From Reticulitermes speratus (lineage: Eukaryota; Arthropoda; Insecta; Blattodea; Rhinotermitidae): a stretch of DNA of 64,000 bases. The notes beneath the pieces are model-generated. The model was not told where the DNA came from, made no database searches, and was given only the letters and a program-made list of their open reading frames with translations. The DNA is taken from assembly GCA_021186555.1 (NCBI GenBank), contig JAJKFL010000011.1, positions 3,912,501 through 3,976,500 of the forward strand, given 5' to 3'. Made by a program: the position numbers and the translations under genes. Shown here one piece after another: positions 22,621 to 33,222 of this stretch (the first letter of the stretch is position 1; the number at the start of each line of letters is the position of its first letter).

Positions 22621-24246
22621 TTTACTGAGCTCTTGAAACAGCAGTTAAATACAGAGCAGAATGGCCAAACCAAAGTGTAAATATGTTAAATGCATATGTT
22701 TGAAAAGAACAGAACAAATCCGTTATCTCGTCAGGCAGGACGCCCTGATCCGACAAGGACTGAAAAGGTCGTACCTAATCAGTAATTTCTCGTCATGAGC
22801 CCCACGGGGCTGGATGCCAAGAAGGGTTTACTGCCTAAACATCTGTTGCAACGTGACTTGGTCTGGGTATATTCTTGGGATATTCCATGTATAAAAAATG
22901 TTATCACGAATGTAGTAGCCTGCATACAGCCTATATATACAAAAACATAAGCAAAAATTTAAACAAATATTAGTACCTTTTGAGCGGATCAAAAATCGAT
23001 ATAGCACAGTTTTGAGCAAGATATTCGGAGTTTGATTCCCGGTAGAGACTGGAATATCTTGGTCCAGATAGGTCTAGGGCCAGATGTTTTGAGAATGGAT
23101 GGAGCTGTAACTCGGCACACCCCTACGGAGTAATATTTCGGTTTATCATTTCCTTGCATGTCCATAGTTTTAAAAAAAATGAACAGATTTACACCCAATT
23201 TATGTCACTCTTGCACTCGAGTGGTGCCAGCTTTCTGCGGTCGATTATAATTAATGTATGGAAGAAGTGAGGGGGACAGTGTGAGTACAAGAACCGTCCT
23301 TATCCGATTACAAGCAGCTGTAACAAAGACAACCATCTCGACACATGGCGACCAACACTTAGCCACTTAACGGCTATAGGTTCAAAACCTAAAACCTGTT
23401 TTATAGAGAGCGTCTCTAATAATCACGTCTCATCTTCATGTGACACAGGACAAGCGATTTGTGCGCTAGAATACTGATATCTTAATGTCTTGCCCTCTTT
23501 CGGGTCATGACACCGTGCAGTCCTGTAGATAGAAAAGACGTTTCGGAGAGACGTACTTTCTCTATCGTCATCTTAGAAGTGAGCCCGTAGATGAAGTTTT
23601 TTCTCCAAAATAGTTACAAAGAGCAGCAAGTGGTGACATGTCATGCTGTACACAATATCTGGTATTGTTGTTTGAAATTTTAGTTTTTGAAACAAATTTA
23701 CTAGGATGCCGGGATTGTGACGTGTATCTGCGAGCTGAAAAAAAATATTTCCACCACCTTCCTTAAATATGGCGATTAAACACCTAATATTAATTGCAAT
23801 ACATAAAACTGAATCGCATGGACCCAAACTCACGGCAGATTGGAGGAACGATGAGCGCTGCGCTGACGTCACACGAAAAGGGCGGCAAAGTAGTGCCGCG
23901 AGTTGTCGCTGTACGTGTCCCTGTACATGACCTGATCAGTTGATACGAAAGTGGTAAAGCAATGCAATAATCAAATAAAATAATGAACTTTGTTGTTGAG
24001 ACGGTAAGACTTGTGACGCGCAGAAATTTGGACGTGTCGAACACATCAAAGGACAGGCGTTCTATCTGATCTCTGTTCTTTTCTGAACACCCTGCCGCAT
24101 TCCCTTCCAGGGCAGAGAGGCCTCAGCTACCAGACGACTTACACGATCTTAAGAGGTTTTGTGTAACCCAATGTTTCGTCGCTGTGGTCATGACAGCGAG
24201 CCACTGGACAATATCGAGAAACAGTTTAGTTCCGTGCACATATTTA
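22621..24246. other. No gene seen
   Basis: A decayed hammerhead-like arrangement (GACGTTTCGGAGAGAC ... CATCTTAG, minus strand) lies near 23536-23575. Its core is too mutated to annotate. The 99-codon minus frame 23573-23872 has no recognisable motif. Confidence 0.4.
23015..23110 (+). mobile_element. Possible SINE family A head, decayed
   Basis: GGAGTTTGATTCCCGGTAGA resembles the family A B box, and GGTCCAGATAGGTCTAGGGC resembles the following CCAGACCGGCCCTGGGGCC block. Weak evidence. Confidence 0.35.
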
Positions 24247-24516
24247 CAGCGGTATAGCGACTCGCTGCGAGCCGGACGATCCGCGGATCGAATCCCGGTG
24301 GAGGTGAGATTTTCAGCACCCTTCCAGACCGGCCCTGGGGCCCACCCAGCCTCCTGTACAATGGGTACCGGGTCATTCCCAGGGGTAAAGCGGCCGGGGC
24401 GTGGCGTTGACCACCCACCCCCATCTAGCGCAGATGTTAAAGAAAGAGTACAGCTATACCTCTACTCCCCTTCTGGGCCTTCATGGCCTGTTCTAGGGTG
24501 AACTTTACCTTTTTTA
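24247..24516 (+). mobile_element. SINE family A, young-looking copy, 5' truncated
   Basis: Starts inside the A-box region at CGGTATAGCGACTCGCTGCG. The B box is GGATCGAATCCCGGTGG. The body has CCAGACCGGCCCTGGGGCCC, AATGGGTACCGGGTCATTCC and GCGGCCGGGGCGTGGCGTTG, ending GGTGAACTTTACCTTTTTT. It is very close to the 51124 copy. The plus frame across it is an artefact. Confidence 0.92.
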
Positions 24517-24561
24517 ACTTTTACAAATAATTAAAGCCTTTTTTCTAAGATAAATATTGAT

Positions 24562-24617
<56 letters not shown>
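24562..24617. repeat. (GATA)n microsatellite
   Basis: About thirteen GATA units with one ATA interruption near 24583. Confidence 0.95.
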
Positions 24618-24875
24618 TTATTTATTGATTGATGATAGATACTGAATGTCCATCACTGACAGAGACATATGAATAAAGTTGATTCATTTTGACCCCTAGT
24701 GGGCTCCTTCAAAATAGGAGCTAATCTGTGGAATTGTTTACGTCGTTAAATATCTAACCACAGCCCTCATTTGACGAGGTTAACGTAATAGTCACTCCCT
24801 GATCCAAGGCTTCTCTAGGTATGATTTCCATAGACACTTGAATTGATCTCTTCATATTACAGGCCTAGAGGAATA

Positions 24876-25216
24876 CAGGCGTCCCCCGCTTGTTCGACAG
24901 GTTAGGGACCAGAGCACTGTCGAAAACCGAAAATCGTCGAAATGCGGAACCCAGTCTTTTTTTTAGCTTGCAAATGCATTTTGGCCGCCGAAAAACTTAA
25001 ATAACGCACTGTATATAATTTCTATACACAGACTGAACGAAAAGATGGCGCCGAGTCGATTGAGAGAAAAAGCAGCGTGTGGAAGGTCGTGGAAACATGA
25101 CGAAATAGGTCGAAAGAGCGGACCACGCGTCGAATGTATGGGTTCTGGTTATAATTGAAAAGGGTCGGAAGAGCGGATCGTCGAAAACGGACCGTCGAAA
25201 AGCGGGGGGACGCCTG
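24876..25216. mobile_element. pogo/Tigger-like MITE
   Basis: Flanked by TA on both sides (24874-24875, 25217-25218). The left terminus CAGGCGTCCCCCGCTT then TTCGAC is mirrored at the right end by GTCGAAAAGCGGGGGGACGC then CTG. That gives terminal inverted repeats of about 24 bp. The body is full of CGAAAA/TTCGAC motifs. The termini and TA target match pogo/Tigger elements of the Tc1/mariner superfamily. At 341 bp with no transposase it is non-autonomous. Confidence 0.88.
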
Positions 25217-25676
25217 TACTGTGAAATCAAAATTTCACTCAATATTTACGCGATTAATTTGAAAATTCTTAACTTGGTAGATGTTTCCGTTAACGTACGA
25301 GGCTACAGTGCCGATCTAAGCCTCAATACTTCTTAAATTGTGACTGCTTCATAATGAGAACTGCCATCTGGCGTAACTGTAATCAGCTTATCACTCGCAA
25401 AAAGAGTGCTTAATACAAAGCAAATAAAAAGTTTTTTTTTTTCGCACTAAACTAACTTCACGCCAAAACATCCTTACTGAAAAATTAGCAGTTGCTTACC
25501 TTCTGCAGAAATTACCCTATGAGATTTCGGTACACGTTTAAAATCTCACCCACGCATTCTGCATACCCCGTCAATCCCATTCCCTCAACTTGCTCACCAC
25601 GATCATACCTCATAAAGAGCACAAATCACGAAGTTTCGTATGCTGCAATTATTTGCATTATGTCAGTAGACGGGAT

Positions 25677-25985
25677 GGGGCACGCGGTGGCGCAGTTGGT
25701 TGAGGCACTGCGCTACAAACCGGAACGTCGCGGGTTCGATTCCCGATGGTGTCATTGGAATTAATTCCTTGACATAATCGTTCCGGCCGCACTATGGCCC
25801 TGGGGTCGACTCAGCCTCTAACAGAAATGAGTACCAGGAATTTTCCTGGGGGGTAAAGGCGGCCGGTGCGTAGGGCTGACAACCTTACCACTTCATGTGC
25901 CGATTGTCTAAAATCTGGGAGCCTCAACCTCCTGGAACCCTAAGGGCCTGTCCAGGCCTGTAATGGGATTGCTTTACCTTTTTAC
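25677..25985 (+). mobile_element. SINE family B with 13-bp TSD
   Basis: Flanked by CAGTAGACGGGAT at 25664-25676 and 25986-25998. tRNA-like head GGGGCACGCGGTGGCGCAGT and TGGTTGAGGC, with B box CGGGTTCGATTCCC. The body includes GCCGCACTATGGCC, GGGTCGACTCAGCC, AATGAGTACCAGG and GGGCCTGTCCAGGCC, ending in TTGCTTTACCTTTTTA. This is the best preserved family B copy in the window and defines its length at about 309 bp. Confidence 0.95.
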
Positions 25986-25998
25986 CAGTAGACGGGAT

Positions 25999-26698
25999 AT
26001 GTTGTTCGTCTGGTCGGACCCTTGCCGAGTCCACGCGAGGTTGGAACAGTGGCGTCGCCTGGAGAGGGAAGCATAAAGCAGGTAATGTGATACCGGGCAA
26101 TGCCAGAACAAATCAGCATTCGCCTCGCCGGTACAAATTTAAATGTATACGGTTCAACTCATCTATTATAGCTTGAAACAACAATAAGACGGCTCCACGC
26201 TGTGAGAACACCCCCTACCTCCCGCCCGCCTTTTTCATGCGACCATCCCACATAAAAACGCCAACATGTTGCTGGCCTGCCTGGGGGGTAATGTGATACG
26301 ATATTCCCCACTGAAGCTCACAAAATTTGTCATCTACTATGTAGAAGGACCATACGCACGCATCACGGTCCACAGATCCAGTGTGCATCGGTACCGCGTG
26401 TGATGAAGAGAAACTGACGTGGGCCCTGCGGTAGTCCCAACACTGCAGCCCGTCCTTCACTTTACACAGGAACATTACACTATCTGTGATATTAATTTGG
26501 ATAGAAGTGATTTGATCGAATGGATCTTATGGTGTTTTAACACAGACACGACTTTATGTTAACAAGGAATGGGGTATTATATTCCATGAAACTTTATTGT
26601 GTTCATTTGAGGATCTCTTTGTGTTACAGTATGCGTATCTCATTTATAAACCCGACGCTAATATACTACACTACACAAAACCGTAATTCACTTATTTA
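25999..26698. other. No gene seen
   Basis: The minus 86-codon frame at 26215-26475 shows no recognisable motif. Confidence 0.4.
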
Positions 26699-26710
26699 TA
26701 ATTTGTTTTA

Positions 26711-27129
26711 TAATAATATAATAATAATAACCATGGCTCAACAGCCCTATATGGGCTCGGGCCTCCTCTTGCCTCCTCTTTCCGAGGTTACTAAGTCGTG
26801 CGCATTCGTGGCAGTTGGTGACTCGCCAACTGGCACGCGCTACTATTCTATCGATCCTGATGTGTCCGCCAGAGCCATCTGGCAGGCAGTCAGGAGACTT
26901 GGGTGAGAAATGGAGGCTTTGAATTTAGCTTACGTAACATTTCTATTCATGCCCGTAAGGTTCTTTTACATGCCGTAAATCTACGACATGGGACGACGGC
27001 TTTACTTCCCCTCCGAAGGAAGTGGTGCTACGGATTTTTATCACCCTTAAAAATCCATCGACCTCGGTCGGGATCGAACCTTGGGTCCAGTGGCGAGCAC
27101 GCTAACCGCTAGTCCACCGAGGTCGACTG
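26711..27129 (-). mobile_element. SINE family D, full length, with 12-bp TSD
   Basis: TAATTTGTTTTA occurs at 26699-26710 and 27130-27141. On the minus strand the element starts with a tRNA-like head (GTCGACCTCGGTGGACTAGC, then a GTTCGATCCCGACC B box). Next comes a conserved block GATTTTTAAGGGTGATAAAA and a 3' region ending GGCTGTTGAGCCATGG, followed by an (ATT)n tail. It is about 419 bp, longer than families A to C. Related copies at 32823 and 42826 lack the 5' part of the head. Confidence 0.93.
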
Positions 27130-27219
27130 TAATTTGTTTTACTACATTAAAATATTATAATCTCTAAACTAGGCTAATAAGTAGAAATTAATTTCATGAT
27201 AAAAAAGACATCGCGGAAC

Positions 27220-27627
27220 AATTTTAAATGATCTATAACCGTGCATTGAACTGTCAGATGTGGTAACTAAAACCAACAAATGCACTCAAGTTTATGAAAA
27301 TAGGTTATAAACGTAATAATGCTTCCTACATGTTTCGGCCACTCATGTGGCCATTCTCAGTGAGGTGCCTTACGAAGAATAAATACATTGAGATGTTACA
27401 GAAGTTTGTGAACCAATGGCGCGTGTGAAATAAAAACGGTGCAGTTTTTAGTGTTCAATGTTCCACACGTGCTTGCTTCACAAACCTTTGTAACATCTCA
27501 ATATTTTTATCGTTCTAACGCACCTCTTTGAGGATGGCCACATGAGTGGCCGAAACATGTAGCAGGTATTACTACATTTATAATATATTTTCACAAACTG
27601 TGTGCATTTGTTGGTTTAGTTACCATA
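27220..27627. mobile_element. Palindromic hammerhead element P3 (older)
   Basis: A diverged 12-bp TSD is likely: ACATCGCGGAAC at 27208-27219 and ACGTCACGAAAC at 27628-27639 (9 of 12 match, all differences A/G). The 39-bp tail (27220-27258) contains ACCGTGCAT. The arms begin GGTAACTAAAACC / AACAAATGCAC on the left and mirror it on the right. Both arms keep a hammerhead-like core with mutations: left 27325-27360 reads CTGAGAA, right 27529-27566 reads TTGAGGA. Stem II (GGCCAC/GTGGCC) is intact in both. Confidence 0.8.
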
Positions 27628-27755
27628 ACGTCACGAAACTGTTTTCTATCATTCGGTACTAAAGTGTTTAACTTCCGGTCTGCTTTCTAAATCCCTAATG
27701 ATATATACTTTACCGATATATAAGCCTAGGTATATAGACCTATATCGGTAAATTT

Positions 27756-27885
27756 GTCCCTCTTCGCTCCATGAAGTCATATGGGGAAACATATATATTT
27801 TCACTCAGTATTAACTTCGGTGCTATATGGCGTGAAGTGGTCAGCATCACCGTCCAGCCGCTTTACCCCGGAACAATCCCCTATA
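27756..27885 (-). mobile_element. SINE family A, partial
   Basis: The minus-strand 3' half is recognisable: GGTATAGGGGATTGTTCCGG, GGTAAAGCGGCTGGACGGTG and CCATATGACTTCATGG. The head is missing. Confidence 0.55.
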
Positions 27886-28724
27886 CCCATTGAATATTAA
27901 AGGAACCCGCATTACGAATGTCTAACTTGAAGACTGAAGCAACATGTAGACGCATCTTGTAGACATAACTTCTGAGACAACATAAGTGGCCGGAACGATT
28001 CAGAATCGAATAGAACGGCGAGCTTTGATATCCACAGTGTTCAAAATTTGGGTTCTGCTGTTGTAGTGTGACGTGGATGCAATGGGAGGTCTGCCTGTCA
28101 TAAGAAAGATAAAATGTAGAGAGTTTAAGGACGAAATTTTAGACCTGTATTACATAGAGTAACAAAGGACTGATAACTTACACAGACAAATAGATCTGTG
28201 AATTATACTGTACAAATAATATTGCTAGGGGCATTAAATGAAGGAAGATGAGATGTAACATGCTTGGGGAAATGAGATGGCAAGACATGTAACGAGCAAA
28301 GGGAAACAGGAATTGCTTACAAGGTTTTTTGTTAGCAACACCTGATGGAAGACGTAACTTGAGAATAGTCATAGTGTGGAGGATAATATTGAAGTGAATC
28401 TTAGAAACAGACTGAAAAATATTTTTTGTTTCAAACGGCGCAGTTTAGAGGCAGAGAGGGAGATTTATGAAAATGGCAATAAAACTTGTTCCATACAAAC
28501 AATGAATCTTTTGGCAAGATGATTGTATACTTTCTAGGAACACTTGCTTAGTAACTGCTAAGTTAGTCGAAAAATTTGATGTCGGAGAGCTGTGAGCTTA
28601 GGCAGCCTATAGATAGCTACAAGGCAAAGTAGAAGCAAGCTTTTTACTGACTGGCTTATTTGAGAATTTCTGTCAATATTAGAGGCAGCGTTGAGTGTAA
28701 TAAGTCGGAGTTGCCCCTCTGCCG
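27886..28724. other. No gene seen
   Basis: No supported feature. Confidence 0.4.
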
Positions 28725-28945
28725 GCCATGAAGACATATGGAAGGAGGGATGTGTAGCTCCAACTATTCGCAACTTACTACCCAGATGGCAGTGAGTGTC
28801 AGCTTCACGTTCCGGCCGCTTTGCTTCCAGAGAAAGCGACCCTTTTGCTCCTTGATAAGATGTGTGAACCCCAGAACCTTAGGGAAAGAGATATTTTCTT
28901 GCCGCTGCAGGGAGTTGATCCCAGAATTTGCAGCCGTAGACAAAA
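28725..28945 (-). mobile_element. SINE family A, old copy
   Basis: On the minus strand: GGCTGCAAATTCTGGGATCA then ACTCCCTGC (decayed B box), AAAGCGGCCGGAACGTGAAG, and ACACATCCCTCCTTCC near the 3' end. Confidence 0.65.
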
Positions 28946-29619
28946 ACTTTTATGGCTGAGCTCATTGAATTTTGAGATCACATATTAAAGAGGTCATGGA
29001 GCTTTGTACTGAGTTCCATCCAACCCTTAACATGACCTCAAAGTCCTTTGTGCCCTTGCAGCAACGCTGGTGATAGTAAGATGGCGCGCTGATGATATTT
29101 GGAGCTGCCGGATATGTGGGCATTCGTACGGCATTCGTCTGAATGTGACGCCCTGTAATTTGATCGATAGGATTCTCCGAAATATTGATACACATGTGCC
29201 ACAATACATGGCGTCATCTTTCATGAGAACGTAATCCGTACTTCCCACTCAGCCCCATATGGCAAACCAAATCTAGCATCGAAAATGACATGCATGGTGA
29301 ATAAATTTATCCAAGATGGCGGCAGTAATCATGCCTTACTCATACACTGATGGTATCATGAATAGTTGAATCAGTGTCATGGTGCTTAAACATGTGGGTG
29401 ATTAAAAACCTACGCATTTGATTAATGCGTTTGATAATAGTAATTAGTAGGAGCCCTGCTTTCATTTGTTAATTTGTCATCGTGGGATGGCAGTAGATGT
29501 TAACATACAAGAAGTCGAATGGCCTCCACGTGACGACAGAAGCCTCCTTCATATGAATTCGTGTATTTGAGAGACTTAGGCTTTCCACAGCAGTGCTGAT
29601 GAAAATCCAAATATTCTCG
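28946..29619. other. No gene seen
   Basis: GTGACGCCCTGTAATTTG near 29147 resembles a block (GTGACGCCGTGTAGCTTGG) that precedes decayed hammerhead-like cores elsewhere (38110, 43680, 50727). It is probably a relic of one such element. Confidence 0.4.
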
Positions 29620-29890
29620 TCTATGACATCATGTCGACGTTTCAAAGAAACTTACTGCTTCCATTTGCAGAGCAGTCCAATTATACAGGGCATACACAAA
29701 AGAATGGTGCGGTATCAATAGTGAATTCTTTTGAAACCGCACCATTCTTTTGTGTATGCCCTGTATATGCCTTTGAGGCTACCCATTCAGGGTAGGTATC
29801 TTATTGGGCTACCCTGATTATAAACGCAGCAAGCTTCTCCGAAACGTCGGTAAAAAAAATACCAATTGATGCAGCGTCATATCCTAAAAT
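29620..29890. mobile_element. Decayed inverted hammerhead-like element containing a MITE
   Basis: The left part on the minus strand reads CTGCAAATGGAAGCAG...TTTGAAACGTCGAC. The right part on the plus strand has CTACCCTGATTATAA...TCTCCGAAACGTCGG. Their opposed orientation matches the palindromic family, but the cores are eroded. The MITE at 29687-29763 lies between them. No TSD identified. Confidence 0.4.
29687..29763. mobile_element. 77-bp mariner-like foldback MITE
   Basis: Flanked by TA (29685-29686, 29764-29765). Arms CAGGGCATACACAAAAGAAT then GGTGCGGT are perfectly inverted at the right end, around a short centre with AATAGTGAATTC. TA target and CAGGG termini suit Tc1/mariner-derived MITEs. 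A second copy is at 32496. Confidence 0.85.
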
Positions 29891-30397
29891 GTTTGAATAT
29901 TTAGGTTTATATTTCTTCTTCAAGCTTAAATTAATTTTCGAAATGACTGGAATAAAGGCATAAGTAAGAATTGCAAATTAAATTTTCTTCTTATATGAAG
30001 TGACATAGGTTACGTTGCACGATTATTACAGCTTGTGGATTTCGAGGAAATATGCCGTAGTTTCTCGAGGCATCAGTTCTTTAAGACGCACCCTTCGTTC
30101 AGTAATGTGTTTTCAATGAGAAAAATGTGTATATTGCAGAGGAATTAATACAAAAACATAAAACTTGTTTATACTATCAAACAGATATGAACACAAGACT
30201 TAAAATTAAAATATTTTGTCTGTATTCTCTTTCCATAATCTCTCTGTCCATCTGAATTCCCACTCTCCAGTCCTTTTAAGTCGCATTTTGATCAGGGCAG
30301 GTCGGTGCTCTGCTCCCTATATACGCCCAGTCGTTCTAATGCAGCTTCATAATAGAGCCGTTTCAAGGACATCGCAAAGTGGCACTTACTAAAGTAT
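29891..30397. other. No gene seen
   Basis: No supported feature. Confidence 0.4.
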
Positions 30398-30409
30398 TTT
30401 GGGGTGTAA

Positions 30410-30717
30410 TGTAAAGGTAAAGCTATCCCTGTACAGGCCTGGACAGGCCCTTAGGGTTCCAGGCGGTTGAGGCTCCCATATTTCAAAACAATCGTCACAT
30501 GGTGGTAAGGTTTTCAGCCCTACGCACAGGCCGCCTTTACCCCCACGAGATACACCTGGTACTCATTTCTGTTAGAGGTTGAGTCGACCCCAGGGCCATA
30601 GTGCGACCGGAAGGATTAAGTAAATGATAAATCCCAATGACTCCATTGGGAATGAAACCCTCGACCTTCCGGCTTGTAGAGCAGTGCCTCAACGAACTGC
30701 GCCCAAGCGTGCCCCCA
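30410..30717 (-). mobile_element. SINE family B with 12-bp TSD
   Basis: TTTGGGGTGTAA at 30398-30409 and 30718-30729. On the minus strand: head GGGGGCACGCTTGGGCGCAG, B box GAGGGTTTCATTCCC (degenerate), then GTCGACTCAACC, AGAAATGAGTACCAGG and GTCCAGGCCTG, ending in TTTACC. The frames at 30537-30860 are by-products. Confidence 0.92.
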
Positions 30718-30984
30718 TTTGGGGTGTAAAACTTCGTGTAAAGATTACATACACCAACATGCAGCACCAAGTGTATCCAACAGTCATCTGGGACAACAAT
30801 CATATATTCAATAACTCCAAATTAACACTTCATATTCCCTTCCCAAGTGCTTCATTTTAAGAAAGGTTTTAAAGTGTGACAATGTGTGTGGTGTAATAAT
30901 GGCTGCTGGTCATTCTGTCTTCATTGTTGGACATCAGTCAATAGCGCGGCTACTTTGAACTACCAGCGGGACATGTTGCACGTG

Positions 30985-31235
30985 TGGAGAAGGGGAGAGA
31001 TGCATACACGGTTTTGGTGGGGAAACCTGAGGGTAAGAGACCACTTAGAAGACCTAGACTTAAATGGTAGTTCTTATGAATATAAATATTTGAGGTATAG
31101 GATGGGTTTGTCTGACTTAAGATAGGGACAAGTGGCGTGCTGTTGTGAAAGCGGTAATGAACATTCTGTTTTTATAGAATGCGGGGAATTCCTTGACTAG
31201 CTGAGAAATTATTAGCTTTTCAAAAAAAGGACTCC
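30985..31235 (+). mobile_element. LINE fragment, GTTA-tailed family, 3' end
   Basis: A short coding relic (GEMHTRFWWGNLR, then DHLEDLDL) matches the C-terminal tail of the better preserved copy at 35831-36415 (GEVHTGFWWGHLREEDHLED). It is followed by the family 3' UTR (GCGGTAATGAACATTCTG, ATGCGGGGAATTCCTTGACT). Internally deleted. Confidence 0.75.
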
Positions 31236-31511
31236 GTGAATATTGTTAGGTACTTCAGAAACGGTACTCGTGACAGAAGTAATACGTAGACATATGGTCA
31301 GAATGTTTTTCATTCCTGTTTTGTGTTTACTGTCCCATGACTATTGCTACGGACATGAAGATTTTCCTTCCGCAATAGACGTATAGCTTTTCAACAATAG
31401 TTCTTGGAGGCCATCCACTGTAAGATGCAATCCTTTTTAAAAAATACTAATATGTGATAATGGCGTCTTACAATTGTATTTACACAGTAATTATGCAAAT
31501 CCATTGGTCTG

Positions 31512-31772
31512 GGAGCCGATCTCAGTGGCCGCGCGGTCTAAGTGGGTCTGCGGCCGCTCGCTTACTGGGATTGTGGGTTCGAATCCCACCGGGGGCATGG
31601 ATGTTTGTCTGTTGTGAGTGTTGTGTGTTGTCATGTAGAGGTCTGTGCGACGGGCTGGTCACTCGTCCAGAGGAGTCCTACCGAGTGTGGTGTGTCTAAA
31701 GTGTGATCGTGAAGCCTCGAAAAATGAGGCGACCTAGTCCCCCAAGGGGCTGTCGAGCCATTGAAAAAAAAA
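31512..31772 (+). mobile_element. SINE family C, young copy, 9-bp TSD and poly(A)
   Basis: ATTGGTCTG occurs at 31503-31511 and 31773-31781. Head GAGCCGATCTCAGTGGCCGC, B box GTGGGTTCGAATCCCACC. The body has TGTCTGTTGTGAGTGTTGTG and CCAGAGGAGTCCTACCGAG, ending GGGCTGTCGAGCCATTG plus about ten A. The frame at 31454-31699 is an artefact. Confidence 0.93.
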
Positions 31773-31905
31773 ATTGGTCTGCGACGACGACGTGTAGCTT
31801 GCTATATGGGTACCAACGTTGTGGAGAAGTGTGCTTCTTCCATATTCAGTGCATTGCAGTAAAGAAGTAGCCTGAAAATAAAACGGCATTCTCCTCCGAA
31901 AGGTT

Positions 31906-31947
31906 GGTGTGTGTGTGTATGTATATATATATATATATATATATATA
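31906..31947. repeat. (GT)n(AT)n compound microsatellite
   Basis: GT units pass into about thirteen TA units. Confidence 0.95.
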
Positions 31948-32313
31948 AACCAATGTACATGGCGTCATAAACCAGAAGACGTGGCTGTTCAACATAATCG
32001 CTAAGATAACCTATGAAATGGTACACTGAATGAATAGTTTTGTGTTTAACGACGACGTGTTAACTGCAGAGGTCATTTTTTTAAAATAATATGTAAAAAT
32101 TATATAAAATTTTGTATTATGCTCATAAAGAAAAATATATTTTTATCCTATAAAGACAGGCTTCAAATCACACAATTTCGCACTAGGACAGAGGGAACAG
32201 GGAAGCTGAGGAAACAGGACATTTCCCAAGTAAAAGCCAGATTACATACTCTGAATCTTTAGTTTTTTAACCAACAAATGCACTATTTATTTTCGTAATT
32301 TTTGTTCACTACA

Positions 32314-32354
32314 CCCTACACATGTTTCGGCCGTAACTCGGCCATCATCAGGGG
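32314..32354 (-). ncRNA. Hammerhead-like motif in P5
   Basis: Minus strand: CCC, CTGATGA, T, GGCCG, loop AGTTA, CGGCC, GAAAC, ATGT, GTA, GGG. All catalytic-core bases are present. Confidence 0.65.
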
Positions 32355-32495
32355 CACCTTGTTAAGTACACTTCACTGCTTACTGTCCATTTGGCACTAT
32401 CAATTAACTGTTATTCCGTTCGATGCTAATATTAACACTAAGAATCACGAGTATATAAAACTTTTTGAAGTGGTTTCTTGAATTGTTCCGCTGTA

Positions 32496-32573
32496 CAGGG
32501 CATACACAAAAGAATGGTGCGGTTTTAATAGTGTTCACTATTAAAACCGCACCATTCTTTTGTGTATGCCCTT
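32496..32573. mobile_element. 78-bp mariner-like foldback MITE, second copy
   Basis: The same arms as 29687-29763 (CAGGGCATACACAAAAGAAT and GGTGCGGTTT, perfectly inverted) around AATAGTGTTCACTATT. TA precedes it. The right-hand G/TA is mutated (CCCTTTCTA). It is inserted in P5. Confidence 0.82.
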
Positions 32574-32822
32574 TCTATAGCATCCGTCCGTGTCCGAAGT
32601 ATATAGTCTAGCGCTACAGTTTGTGATTGTAGGGTACTACGTCGTGGGTATCTGTAGGAGTCGTCAAAGTTATTAAAACTATTGTTATTAAAATAGTTAA
32701 AACTGTTAAAGTAAAAATTGCATTTGTTGGTTGAAAAACTAAAGATTAGTGTTAGAGCACTGTGAACACAACGTCAAATTAATACATACTCTGAATTACA
32801 TATTATATATGTGCTCGGTTTA

Positions 32823-33208
32823 ATAATATAATAATAACCATGGCTCAACAGCCCTATATGGGCTCGGGCCTCCTCTTGCCTCCTCTTTCCGAGGTTACTA
32901 AGTCGTGTGCATTCGTGGCAGTTGGTGACTGGTAAACTGGCCGCGCTACTATTCTATCTATCCTGATGTGTCCGCCAGAGCCATCTGGCAGGCATCAGGA
33001 GACTTGGGTGAGAAATGGAGGCTTTGAATTTAGCTTACGTAACATTTCTATTCATGCCGTATGGTTCTTTTACATGCCGTAAATCTACGACATGGGACCG
33101 ACGGCTTTACTTCCCCTCCGAAGGAAGTGGTGCTCCGGATTTTTATCACCCTTAAAAATCCATCGACCTCGGTCGGGATCGAACCCACGAACCTTGGGTC
33201 CAGTGACG
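32823..33208 (-). mobile_element. SINE family D, 5'-truncated, with 14-bp TSD
   Basis: ATGTGCTCGGTTTA at 32809-32822 and ATGTGCTCGATTTA at 33209-33222 (13 of 14 match). It has the same sequence as 26711-27129 but stops within the tRNA-like head, so its A box is missing. It keeps the (ATT)n tail. The 131-codon plus frame at 33061-33456 is partly SINE sequence and not a gene. Confidence 0.92.
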
Positions 33209-33222
33209 ATGTGCTCGATTTA

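Larger units (their letters stand above)
32257..32782. mobile_element. Palindromic hammerhead element P5, tail on the right
   Basis: TACATACTCTGAAT flanks it at 32243-32256 and 32783-32796 (14-bp TSD). The left terminus CTTTAGTTTTTTAACC / AACAAATGCAC is mirrored near 32715-32744. The 38-bp tail lies on the right (32745-32782) and on the minus strand reads TTGTGTTCACAGTGCTC, a version of the CACCGTGCAT tail. Only the left half keeps a hammerhead-like core. The inverted arms are short (about 30 bp) and the rest is not palindromic. A 78-bp mariner-like MITE is nested at 32496-32573. Confidence 0.85.

Noticed and set aside
23536..23575. Hammerhead-like GTTTCGG...CATCTTAG on the minus strand
   Set aside because: The CTGA box reads CTAA and stem II does not pair well. 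Noted only as a possible relic.
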